This document shows, piece after piece, positions 1-6,156 of a stretch of 6,241 nt of DNA. Below the pieces are notes generated by a model. The model was not told the DNA's origin, did not search any database, and saw only the letters and a list, made by a program, of their open reading frames with translations. How positions within the stretch are numbered: position 1 is the first letter of the stretch; each line of letters opens with the position of its first letter. Where the stretch lies: NCBI GenBank assembly GCA_002310155.1, contig DBYF01000047.1, positions 4,381 through 10,621 of the forward strand, given 5' to 3'. Source of the DNA: Mageeibacillus sp. UBA1193. GTDB lineage: Bacteria > Bacillota > Clostridia > Saccharofermentanales > Saccharofermentanaceae. The position numbers and the translations under genes are program-made.

Positions 1-4
1 TAAT

Positions 5-57
5 CTTCCGGAGGAAGCCTCCGCAGGGCGAAGCCCGAGGACCAGCGACGGAGGAAG
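5..57. repeat. Palindrome-rich intergenic element, possible dispersed repeat (partial?)
   Basis: This short G+C-rich segment lies 13 bases beyond the stop codon of the ABC ATPase gene and has dense self-complementarity. CTTCC (5-9) and GGAAG (13-17) form a 5-bp hairpin. GGGC (26-29) and GCCC (33-36) form a hairpin with a GAA loop. CCTCCG (18-23) can pair with CGGAGG (49-54) to enclose that hairpin. The 9-mer CGGAGGAAG occurs twice (9-17 and 49-57), so the two copies compete for the same partner. No T-run follows on either strand within the window, so a simple intrinsic terminator is not supported. It may be a dispersed palindromic repeat or an mRNA 3'-end stabiliser; it may also continue past the left edge. 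The family is not recognised with certainty. Confidence 0.45.
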
Positions 58-70
58 TATTATTCTTTCC

Positions 71-829
71 TTACCAGCCCATGTCCAGCAGCCAGTTATT
101 CAGTGCTCTTTCTCTTTCTCTCTGCGACAGGCCTTCGGGCATTCTGTATTCGCTCTTGATGTTGCCGTCAGCGATGTAGAGGACGCGGGAGCAGTTGGAT
201 GCGACCTTGGCATCGTGGGTGACCATGAGTACGGTGGTGCCCTCGAAGTTCAGCTTCTTGATCTCTTCGATGACTTCCGCGGAGGACTGCCGGTTCAGTG
301 CACCGGTCGGCTCATCGGCGAAGAGGATCTTCGGGTTGTTGACCATGCTTCTGGCGATGCAAGCGCGCTGGAGCTGTCCGCCGGAAACTTCGTTGATATC
401 GTTGTTCGCGATCTCGATGATGCCGAGCTTTCTCATCAGTTCTTCGCAGCGGGCGACCTTCTCTTTTCTGGACTCATCGCTCTTCTCGCACTCGACGGCA
501 GGGAGGAGGATGTTATCCATGATGGTCAGATTCTTCATCATGAACATCTGCTGGAAGATGAAGCCCATGTCGTTCAGACGGACGGAAGCGAGTTCTTTTT
601 CCGAAAGAGAAGTGATCTCTTTTCCATCGAGCTTGACCTCACCGGATGTGGCCTTGTCCATACCCGATACGGAATAGAGGAGAGTGCTTTTACCAGAGCC
701 GGACGGGCCCATGATGCCGACCATCTCGCCTTCCTCGACGTCGAAACTGACATTCTTCAGAACGTTGTTCTGACGCTTCTCGATAACGTATGTCTTGCAG
801 AGATCTTTTACTTCCATTAACTTTTTCAT
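71..829 (-). CDS. ABC transporter ATP-binding protein (MacB/LolD/BceA-type)
   Basis: This 252-residue cytoplasmic ATPase should power the FtsX-type permease encoded immediately upstream in the same operon. All nucleotide-binding motifs are present in order: Walker A GPSGSGKST (41-49), Q-loop FIFQQ (90-94), signature VSGGQLQR (148-155, V in place of the usual L), Walker B ILFADEPTG (168-176, catalytic E173), D-loop around 176-179 and switch histidine H205. The DEPTGAL stretch after Walker B and the overall length are typical of the MacB/LolD/BceA subfamily that works with FtsX-like permeases. The last ~25 residues are charged and end in NNWLLDMGW, a short extension past the usual fold. The first ATG is preferred because GGAGG lies 8 bases upstream. 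A second in-frame ATG at codon 5 is a minor alternative. Two such subunits presumably dimerise on the permease. The substrate cannot be read from the sequence. Confidence 0.95.
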   Translation of the reverse strand: MKKLMEVKDLCKTYVIEKRQNNVLKNVSFDVEEGEMVGIMGPSGSGKSTLLYSVSGMDKATSGEVKLDGKEITSLSEKELASVRLNDMGFIFQQMFMMKNLTIMDNILLPAVECEKSDESRKEKVARCEELMRKLGIIEIANNDINEVSGGQLQRACIARSMVNNPKILFADEPTGALNRQSSAEVIEEIKKLNFEGTTVLMVTHDAKVASNCSRVLYIADGNIKSEYRMPEGLSQRERERALNNWLLDMGW

Positions 830-837
830 TTTCGTAT

Positions 838-842
838 CCTCC
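838..842 (-). promoter_or_regulatory. Ribosome binding site of the ABC ATPase gene
   Basis: GGAGG on the minus strand is spaced 8 bases from the ATG at 829. It sits in the 20-base gap after the permease stop codon, so the ATPase has its own strong initiation site on a shared mRNA. It decides the start at 829 over the ATG four codons later. Confidence 0.8.
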
Positions 843-849
843 GTTTTCT

Positions 850-3216
850 TTACTCAATGTTTGCGGTGTCGACGGCCTTGATGGATCTGCTCGAGAGCGA
901 GGTCAGGAAGGCGGTGACCAGGGTGGTGATGACGATGATCGCGGGGTAGATCAGGAAGATCTGCAGCGGATCGATCGCGTAGTCGATTTCGCTTGTGCCC
1001 ATCATGCCGAAGACGGGGCTGCAGCAGAGCTTGGTCATCGGGATCGAGAGCGCGGCGGCCAGGATCATGGCGAAGAGCGTGACGATGCCGAATCTCAGGA
1101 TGTGCCAGATGTAGATCTTTTTGTTTCTGAAACCGATGGCTTTGAGCAGTGCGATCTGGCTCTTTTCGTCGGCGATGAAGGAAATCTCCATGAGGATCGT
1201 AACCAGGATGACGACGAGGATCGTGATGCCCAGGAGCAGATACTGTACGGCGAGCATCGTGGGTACGACGCTGATGCAGGAAGCAACATACTCGGCAGCG
1301 GTTTCGACCTTGTCATTCGTGAAGTTGGCTTCGATGATCTGCTTTCTTTCCTCGATCACTTTTTCGCTCGGGTGATCGTCAAAGTCGATCTGGAAAGCCA
1401 TTCTTGCCGAGGAGTATTTGTTGTCGACCGGAGCATCCGGGTGCAGGCGCATTACCTGACCGAGCTGGTTGAAGGACTCGTAGTATGCGGTGATGATGCA
1501 TTCGATCTGCTCTGTGCCGAAGTCGATCGTGACCATGTCGCCGATGCCGACGCCGAGTTCTTTACTCAGATTCGTGGTGACCGCGACTTCGTTTTTGCTT
1601 CTCGGTGCGGTGCCTTCGGTGAAAACGAGCTTGTCAAAATCTGTGCGGAAGCCCTGCTCGCAGACAACACGGTTGGCTTTGCCGTTTACATCCACACTGT
1701 AGGTGAACTGACCTTCCTGGGAGAAGTGGCCCGGGATACCCAGTTCGGCGAGCTTTTTGTCTTTTTCATCGAAATACTTCTCCATATATTCTCTGTCGTG
1801 GCCCATGATCTTCATGGACTCGGACACGCTGTCCAGATACAGGTCGCTCTTGGTGGCGAAGGTGTGGATCAGGTTGTCGCTCTGCATGGTGTTGGTGGTG
1901 TTGACCATCATCAGTACGAAGAGCATACAAAGTGTGAAAGCGATGATGATGGAGATATAGCGCTTCGGGCTAGAGATCGTGTCGTTGATGGCAAGGAAGC
2001 TGCTCGTACCGGTGCTTTTCGCGCGGGATAAGTGGAGCTTGCTTTTCTTGCTGTAGCGTTCGCCGCTTTGGCCGGTTCTGATCGCATCGACCGGGGTGGC
2101 TTTCTTGACCATGCGGGTGGCCAGCCAGGAGAGGAGCACGATGACGATGACGACGATCAGGGCGCCGATGGCGTTGATGCCGATGCCGAGGCGGCTGCCG
2201 AGCATCATGTTCTCCGTGACGGAAGCCATCAGGAGGTTATTGAGCGGGATACTCAGGAAGAAGCCGAGGACCGAGCCGACGATGGCCATGCCCAGGTACT
2301 TCGTCAGGTACAGGACGCGGATCTTTCTGTTCTTGATGCCGATGGCTTTCATGACGCCGATCTCTCGGTATTCCTTGGTGATCGTGAAGGAAAGCGAGAC
2401 CTTCAGGACGACGAAGGAGAGGATGATCATGCAGACGGAAAGGATCAGCACGATGAAGGCGACGATCATGTCCATGACGTAGATCAGGGAGATAACGGAT
2501 GCCGGCTGCGCGAAGGCAATGTTGCTGCAACTTGCGGAGGCTTCCTGAACGGCACTGACGTCATTTGAATCGATGCAGCAGACCTGACCGGAATAATCTT
2601 TTGCGATCAGCTCGTTGGAGGCGAACTTGTTGTAGTCATCGGTGTGCAGCAGGATACGTGTGTTTCCCATGAAGTTCGATCCGAAGAGAGCATCCTTGAC
2701 TTTGCCGTCAATGATCAGGCGGACGGTGATGTCTTCCTGGCCGATCTCGAGGATATCGCCTTCCTTGAGGTCGTTGGTCTTCATGAAGTTTCCGGTGACA
2801 TAACAATGGCCCGGCTCAAGTGCTTTTGGCGTATTATCGTTCTTATCGAAGAAGTTGAAAGTGGACTTCGAATAGTCCTGCATCAGCAGGACGTTTTTGG
2901 TCTCGATCTTACTTCCATCGCCCTTCTTGAGGAGATCCTGAGAACCGTAGATGACGGTGTCCAGACGGTAGGCGTCGATAGCGGGCTCGGTTTTGAGCAT
3001 CTTGTCGAGAGCGCCGACGGAATCGGTGCCCATTGTGATGATGACGTAATCACCTACGCCGGCCTGATCGAGGTAGTAGGATGTGCCGTTCATGACGCTG
3101 ATGACGTTATTGAGGCCGGCGCCTACGAACATCGCTGCCAGAGTGATGAACAGCAGCACGATCAGGTTCATGGCCTTTTTCTTTTTCAGTTCTTTTTTCA
3201 GAATGCGGAAGAACAT
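850..3216 (-). CDS. FtsX/MacB-type ABC transporter permease, duplicated two-half architecture
   Basis: This 788-residue membrane protein is the permease partner of the downstream ATPase. Predicted helices are at about 17-35, 245-272, 305-325, 348-368, 419-440, 655-680, 707-727 and 752-774. Two large extracytoplasmic domains lie at about 37-242 and 441-650. The protein is an internal duplication: each half is one helix, one external domain and a three-helix FtsX unit. The ATPase-contacting segment is repeated as EIGVMKAIGIKNRKI (285-299) and QIALLKAIGFRNKKI (687-701). LSIP recurs at 321-324 and 723-726, and PVDAIRTG (375-382) matches AVDTANIE (781-788). The family includes MacB-like mechanotransducers and lipoprotein or peptide exporters rather than classical importers. 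The start at 3216 is chosen because AAAGGA lies 9 bases upstream and the protein then opens with a short basic stretch before helix 1. The frame stays open to an ATG at 3312, but that start lacks a Shine-Dalgarno site. The substrate is unknown. Confidence 0.93.
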   Translation of the reverse strand: MFFRILKKELKKKKAMNLIVLLFITLAAMFVGAGLNNVISVMNGTSYYLDQAGVGDYVIITMGTDSVGALDKMLKTEPAIDAYRLDTVIYGSQDLLKKGDGSKIETKNVLLMQDYSKSTFNFFDKNDNTPKALEPGHCYVTGNFMKTNDLKEGDILEIGQEDITVRLIIDGKVKDALFGSNFMGNTRILLHTDDYNKFASNELIAKDYSGQVCCIDSNDVSAVQEASASCSNIAFAQPASVISLIYVMDMIVAFIVLILSVCMIILSFVVLKVSLSFTITKEYREIGVMKAIGIKNRKIRVLYLTKYLGMAIVGSVLGFFLSIPLNNLLMASVTENMMLGSRLGIGINAIGALIVVIVIVLLSWLATRMVKKATPVDAIRTGQSGERYSKKSKLHLSRAKSTGTSSFLAINDTISSPKRYISIIIAFTLCMLFVLMMVNTTNTMQSDNLIHTFATKSDLYLDSVSESMKIMGHDREYMEKYFDEKDKKLAELGIPGHFSQEGQFTYSVDVNGKANRVVCEQGFRTDFDKLVFTEGTAPRSKNEVAVTTNLSKELGVGIGDMVTIDFGTEQIECIITAYYESFNQLGQVMRLHPDAPVDNKYSSARMAFQIDFDDHPSEKVIEERKQIIEANFTNDKVETAAEYVASCISVVPTMLAVQYLLLGITILVVILVTILMEISFIADEKSQIALLKAIGFRNKKIYIWHILRFGIVTLFAMILAAALSIPMTKLCCSPVFGMMGTSEIDYAIDPLQIFLIYPAIIVITTLVTAFLTSLSSRSIKAVDTANIE

Positions 3217-3225
3217 CGTTGTGAT

Positions 3226-3231
3226 TCCTTT
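3226..3231 (-). promoter_or_regulatory. Ribosome binding site deciding the permease start
   Basis: AAAGGA on the minus strand lies 9 bases before the ATG at 3216. It supports the 788-residue protein over a 32-residue N-terminal extension beginning at 3312, whose ATG has no purine-rich site and would lie only about 5 bases from the predicted transcription start. Confidence 0.7.
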
Positions 3232-3267
3232 CTTGTTGTATGTGTTTTTGTTTTGTGGCTGCCGGGC

Positions 3268-3298
3268 CGGCGGGGTTGATTTTAGGAGGGTGCCGCCG
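3268..3298 (-). other. G+C-rich stem in the permease 5' leader
   Basis: The predicted permease mRNA leader is about 100 bases long. It contains a G+C-rich block in which CGGCGG and CCGCCG (minus strand 3298-3293 and 3273-3268) can form a 6-bp stem around a 19-base loop. The loop carries CCTCC. No U-run follows, so this is not an obvious attenuator. A role in mRNA stability or translation is possible, and the pairing could be chance in G+C-rich sequence. Confidence 0.25.
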
Positions 3299-3323
3299 AC
3301 CCGATTTCTCATTCTGTGACTTC

Positions 3324-3352
3324 ATGATAGCGCGGCAATTATTAAACAATCA
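3324..3352 (-). promoter_or_regulatory. Predicted promoter of the permease-ATPase operon, weak -35
   Basis: On the minus strand TATCAT (3329-3324) matches the -10 consensus at five of six positions. Seventeen bases upstream the -35 position reads TGATTG (3352-3347), a poor match to TTGACA. Transcription would begin near 3317, giving a leader of about 100 bases. A good -10 with a poor -35 that coincides with a direct repeat is the usual look of an activator-dependent promoter. Confidence 0.6.
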
Positions 3353-3357
3353 TTAAA
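3336..3357 (-). promoter_or_regulatory. Tandem 11-bp direct repeat, likely OmpR/PhoB-family response regulator operator
   Basis: Two abutting 11-mers are read on the minus strand: TTTAATGATTG (3357-3347) and TTTAATAATTG (3346-3336), identical at 10 of 11 positions. OmpR/PhoB-family regulators bind as head-to-tail dimers to half-sites repeated every 11 bp. Here the 22-bp box replaces the -35 element and ends 6 bp before the TATCAT -10 hexamer, the arrangement I recall for pho-box promoters. The encoded OmpR-family regulator at the right end of the window is the natural candidate ligand, but that link is inferred. The site is 144 bases upstream of the divergent lipoprotein gene, so it could influence that gene too. 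Confidence 0.6.
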
Positions 3358-3442
3358 TGCCGAAACAGTTGCGTTTACGGGTAGAAAAATGTTTTTGGAA
3401 AATGCAACAGATTAAAAAATCCGCTCGTCTAATTATCAGAAA

Positions 3443-3464
3443 CCGTTCCGGAAAACGGAACCGG
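3443..3464 (+). other. Inverted repeat upstream of the lipoprotein gene
   Basis: GTTCCG (3445-3450) and CGGAAC (3456-3461) are perfect inverted repeats around GAAAA. CC (3443-3444) can extend the stem to GG (3463-3464) with a single bulged C. It lies about 40 bases before the lipoprotein start, either in its 5' leader as an RNA hairpin or as a protein operator. No T-run follows, so it is not a terminator. No confident sigma-70-type promoter was found for the lipoprotein gene in 3358-3490, so its position relative to the transcript is unknown. Confidence 0.4.
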
Positions 3465-3470
3465 CGGGAT

Positions 3471-3481
3471 GGGAAGTTCCC
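3471..3481 (+). other. Short perfect palindrome GGGAAGTTCCC
   Basis: The arms GGGAA and TTCCC flank a single G, too tight to fold as RNA but suitable as a site for a dimeric DNA-binding protein. It begins 6 bases after the preceding inverted repeat and shares its GTTCC core. It ends 8 bases before the AGGAGG ribosome binding site. It could be a chance palindrome. Confidence 0.3.
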
Positions 3482-3489
3482 GTTGAGAC

Positions 3490-3495
3490 AGGAGG
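3490..3495 (+). promoter_or_regulatory. Ribosome binding site of the lipoprotein gene
   Basis: AGGAGG is spaced 6 bases from the ATG at 3502, a near-consensus site that fixes the start of the lipoprotein and its signal peptide. Confidence 0.85.
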
Positions 3496-3501
3496 TTTGT
3501 T

Positions 3502-4746
3502 ATGAAAAAGAAAGTTGCTTCACTACTTCTTGCCTGTGTGGTGTTAGCTTCATTCGCTGCCGGCTGCTCCAAGTCAGACAGTAAGAAACGGGCGGAATCC
3601 ACAAGAGCAGAACACAATGATGTTTATGGTGATATTGCATACGAGACGACAGCTATGGAGTCAGAAGAATGGTCAGATAGTCTCGATCTTTCCTACGAGC
3701 AGGATGTAGCTGACGATGGCCAGATGGTTAATCCCGGAACAGGAAACGCGGATACAAAAGCAGACGCGAAGAAAGAGATGCTGGTCTTCCGCTGTACGAT
3801 CGCACTCGACACCCTGAACTTCGAAGAGTCAGTTACCGCGCTGAAGACGAAGATCGCGGAATATCACGGTTTTGTAGAAAGAGAGAATCAGTCAGATGGT
3901 AATAACAGTAATGGCCGTTACATTCTTGATGAAGAAGATAAAGACTATTATTACACAGCAACGATCCGCATCCCGTCGGAGTACTATGAGTCTTTCGTAA
4001 GCGCAGCGTCCGGTATCGGTACACTACGTTCCAAGAACAGCTCCGTCGATAACGTGGCTACACGCTACGGTACACTGCAGAGCGATCTGGAGATCTACGA
4101 GGCGGAATACGACCGCTACCTCAAGCAGTACAACGAGACAGAAGACGAGACAGTCGCTCTTCAGATCCAGAGAGAACTCCGTGATCTGGCGATCACGATC
4201 TCGAACATCAAGACAGAGATGAGCATGCTCGAGAGTGATGTGGCTTATTCCTATGTCACGATCACGATCCACAAGGTTTCCGAGAAGAAGATCAAGAAGG
4301 AAGAGAAAGAAGTGAAGGAAGAAGATTCCTTCGGTACGAAGCTGTCCAAGACGGCGCAAGAATCCTGGGACGGATTACTCGGATTCCTGCAGGGCATCGT
4401 CCTGTTCTTCGTCGCTAACTGGTGGATCCTGCTTCTTATCCTTATCGCCTTTGGTCTGGTGTTCTTCTTCAGCAGAAGAAGCATCAAGAAGGCCCGTGCG
4501 AAGGCCGAAGCCCAGCGAAAAGAATTCGAAGCGCATCATGCTGAGCGCATGAAAGCATATCAGGCAGCAAAGGACCAGGTGGAAGCGGAGAGCAGGGCAC
4601 GTAATGTGGAGAACCAGGCACAGATCCAGGCACGCATCGCATCCCAGAGAGCCGCAGAGCAGGCCGAAGCTGCAAAGGCAGAAGCATCCGAGACAGTCGA
4701 AGAGAAGACTGAGGATCCTGATGTCGAGGAAACTAAGAAAGAATAA
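3502..4746 (+). CDS. DUF4349 domain-containing lipoprotein with transmembrane helix and charged cytoplasmic tail
   Basis: This 414-residue envelope protein starts with a lipoprotein signal peptide: MKKK, a hydrophobic core and lipobox AAGC with Cys22 as the predicted lipidated residue. Residues 23-92 are an acidic, low-complexity linker. The DUF4349 region spans about 93-325. It has a first alpha/beta part (93-175, with the TATIRIPSEYYESF stretch at 152-165), a helical hairpin likely to form a coiled coil (about 190-245), a returning strand VAYSYVTITIHKV (247-259) and a transmembrane helix (about 296-323). The basic RRSIKK (325-330) then fits the cytoplasmic side. The last ~85 residues are Ala/Glu/Lys/Arg-rich and probably coiled-coil, longer than the short tails I associate with this family. 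The molecular function of DUF4349 is not established. The gene is divergent from the transporter operon and convergent with the kinase, so a role in the same envelope response is plausible but unproven. Confidence 0.88.
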   Translation: MKKKVASLLLACVVLASFAAGCSKSDSKKRAESTRAEHNDVYGDIAYETTAMESEEWSDSLDLSYEQDVADDGQMVNPGTGNADTKADAKKEMLVFRCTIALDTLNFEESVTALKTKIAEYHGFVERENQSDGNNSNGRYILDEEDKDYYYTATIRIPSEYYESFVSAASGIGTLRSKNSSVDNVATRYGTLQSDLEIYEAEYDRYLKQYNETEDETVALQIQRELRDLAITISNIKTEMSMLESDVAYSYVTITIHKVSEKKIKKEEKEVKEEDSFGTKLSKTAQESWDGLLGFLQGIVLFFVANWWILLLILIAFGLVFFFSRRSIKKARAKAEAQRKEFEAHHAERMKAYQAAKDQVEAESRARNVENQAQIQARIASQRAAEQAEAAKAEASETVEEKTEDPDVEETKKE

Positions 4747-4777
4747 TTGCCGGAAAAAGGAAAAGGAAACTGAAGTA

Positions 4778-4800
4778 ACTGGGGCGTAGGTCGCCTCAGT
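4778..4800 (-). terminator. Hairpin between convergent genes, candidate terminator
   Basis: ACTGGGGCG (4778-4786) pairs with CGCCTCAGT (4792-4800) around a 5-base loop, giving a 9-bp stem with one G-T wobble. On the minus strand, after the kinase gene, the stem is followed by a pyrimidine-rich, T-rich tract after a gap of about 9 bases. On the plus strand, after the lipoprotein gene, a G-rich stretch follows with no T-run. It is therefore best read as an imperfect terminator for the two-component operon, perhaps also blocking read-through from the lipoprotein side. Confidence 0.45.
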
Positions 4801-4815
4801 GGGAAGTGCCGGGGA

Positions 4816-6156
4816 TCAGGCCTTCTTCACCACAACGGTGACGGAGAAATCCCCGGTATTTTCTTTTGTCGCGAAAATATCTCCGTTCATCATACGCATC
4901 AGGGATCTGGCGATGTAAAGACCCAGTCCGGAGCCCGGTGCTTTTTCCGAATTCGAACCGCGGTAGAAAGACTCAAAAAGATGTGGGATCTCATCTTCCT
5001 TAACGGTGCATCCACTGTTGGTGACGGTGATCAGACGGCAGTCCTCTTCATCAGAGAAACTGATCTTTACCCACTTCCCGTCGCCATACTTGATCGCATT
5101 CTCAAGAAGGTTCTGGAGAACTTCCTCGAGGCGGTCGCGGTCGGCGGAGAGAAGGACATTACTGTATTCACCGATCGTAAAGTCCGTGCGCAGGGAAGAG
5201 AACTTCTCCTTATAGAGACCCTTGATGCGGTCCATGATCTCATTAAGATAAACTTCACTCACCGTTACTTCGAGATTGAGGAAATCTTCCTTCGACGCGG
5301 TGACGATATCGGCGACATACTTCTCGATCTCGGACGCGTTGTGTTCGATGCCGGCGATGGCTTCCTTACGTTTTTCTTCGGTATCGTAGATGTCCTCATC
5401 GAGCGCGCGGGTATAGAGCTTGATGGCCGACAGCGGTGTTTTTATATCGTGGGAAAGCGAGAGGATCAGCGTCTTCTTATCCTTCTGAAGTTCCAGCTCG
5501 CGCTCCTTATTCGTCTCGAGGTTATCGCGGAGCATGTTGATGCCCCAGAGGAATCTGCCGAAGAATTTACTCTTCTCTTCCTTGACCGGAGCGGAGAGAT
5601 TTCCGCGGGCGAGCTCAACGGAGAGCTTGCTCATCGCGTTGAACGGGCGGAGGATCCTTTTCTCGACATAGAGCAGGATCACGACCGTGATCACAAGCGA
5701 GAGTCCGAGGCCGATGTTCATGTAGATCAGGGGACGGAGGTCCGGCTTGATCTCGTATTCAAAACGGATGAGTGTGCCGCAGACTTCCTTGACCGCATAG
5801 TCATTGTTGACGACTTCATTCGGATCAAAGGTGGAGACGCGGAGAAGGGAAGGGTAGTTCTCCATATCGAAACCGAGGCGCGTATCCGACTTCGGATCGC
5901 CACGGCGGAACTCTACCTGAGCAGGATATGCGCTGATTAATGCGACGATGATATCAAGGTCTTCCGCTGCACGGGAGACGTCTACGCGGTACTGTTTAGA
6001 TGCATCTTTTTTCAGGCTTCCGAGAAGAAGGAAATTGCAGATCGCAAGTATCAGAAGCTCGACCGCGATGATCACGCAGGCGACCACACGGAAGCGCGCC
6101 ATGCCGGATCCATAGGTGCTTCGAAGCTCGGTGCTTTTTCCTTTCGGTTTACTCAT
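4816..6156 (-). CDS. Membrane sensor histidine kinase (HisKA / HATPase_c, HAMP)
   Basis: This 446-residue kinase should autophosphorylate on His236 and pass the phosphate to the response regulator encoded just upstream. Domains in order: basic N-terminus; transmembrane helix ~24-47; extracytoplasmic sensor ~48-142; helix ~143-164; HAMP linker ~164-217; HisKA with H-box SLSHDIKTPLSAI (233-245); HATPase_c with N-box NLLENAIKYGDG (349-360, N353), G1-like NSG (380-382), F-box FESFYRG (394-400) and G2 GSGLGLYIA (408-416). The G1 box has Asn where DxGxG kinases have Asp, a variant familiar from other Bacillota kinases and not a sign of inactivity. D237 and T240 next to the histidine fit a bifunctional kinase/phosphatase. 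The ~95-residue sensor is not recognised and excludes the short-loop intramembrane-sensing type. The ATG at 6156 overlaps the regulator stop by 8 bases, implying translational coupling. An ATG at codon 19 is a weaker alternative. Confidence 0.95.
   Translation of the reverse strand: MSKPKGKSTELRSTYGSGMARFRVVACVIIAVELLILAICNFLLLGSLKKDASKQYRVDVSRAAEDLDIIVALISAYPAQVEFRRGDPKSDTRLGFDMENYPSLLRVSTFDPNEVVNNDYAVKEVCGTLIRFEYEIKPDLRPLIYMNIGLGLSLVITVVILLYVEKRILRPFNAMSKLSVELARGNLSAPVKEEKSKFFGRFLWGINMLRDNLETNKERELELQKDKKTLILSLSHDIKTPLSAIKLYTRALDEDIYDTEEKRKEAIAGIEHNASEIEKYVADIVTASKEDFLNLEVTVSEVYLNEIMDRIKGLYKEKFSSLRTDFTIGEYSNVLLSADRDRLEEVLQNLLENAIKYGDGKWVKISFSDEEDCRLITVTNSGCTVKEDEIPHLFESFYRGSNSEKAPGSGLGLYIARSLMRMMNGDIFATKENTGDFSVTVVVKKA

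Noticed and set aside
790..2031. Long open frame on the plus strand opposite the permease (413 codons), with further ones at 2032-2568 and 2644-3279
   Set aside because: The frames are antisense to a well-supported membrane protein. The translations are abnormally rich in Asp, His, Gly and Arg, have no recognisable domain and lack ribosome binding sites. They reflect the codon bias of the real gene.
2138..2160. Repetitive GATGACGA-type stretch suggestive of a microsatellite
   Set aside because: It encodes a Val/Ile-rich part of a transmembrane helix of the permease, so the repetition follows from codons for GTC/ATC and similar on the coding strand.
71..3216. Assignment of the transporter as BceAB/bacitracin resistance
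   Set aside because: The permease has two external domains and eight predicted helices rather than ten with one domain, the ATPase gene is second rather than first, and the kinase is not the short-loop type. A broader FtsX/MacB-type label is safer.
3281..3290. CCTCC in the permease leader (minus strand) as an anti-Shine-Dalgarno switch
   Set aside because: It can form only about four base pairs with the AAAGGA site 55 bases downstream, too few to support a translational switch.
3217..3312. N-terminal extension of the permease by 32 residues from an ATG at 3312
   Set aside because: There is no Shine-Dalgarno site before that ATG, and it would lie about 5 bases from the predicted transcription start. 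The extra residues are polar and Pro/Asn/Gln-rich, and a good site (AAAGGA) precedes the ATG at 3216.
3395..3435. Plus-strand promoter for the lipoprotein gene (TTGGAA with TAATTA downstream)
   Set aside because: The spacing between the two hexamers is about 29 bases, far outside 16-18, and no other pair with acceptable spacing and match was found.
4981..5940. Open frame of 319 codons on the plus strand opposite the histidine kinase
   Set aside because: It lies entirely inside the kinase gene, whose motifs are all intact, and its Asp/Glu/Leu/Arg-rich translation shows no family. It is a shadow of the kinase coding sequence.
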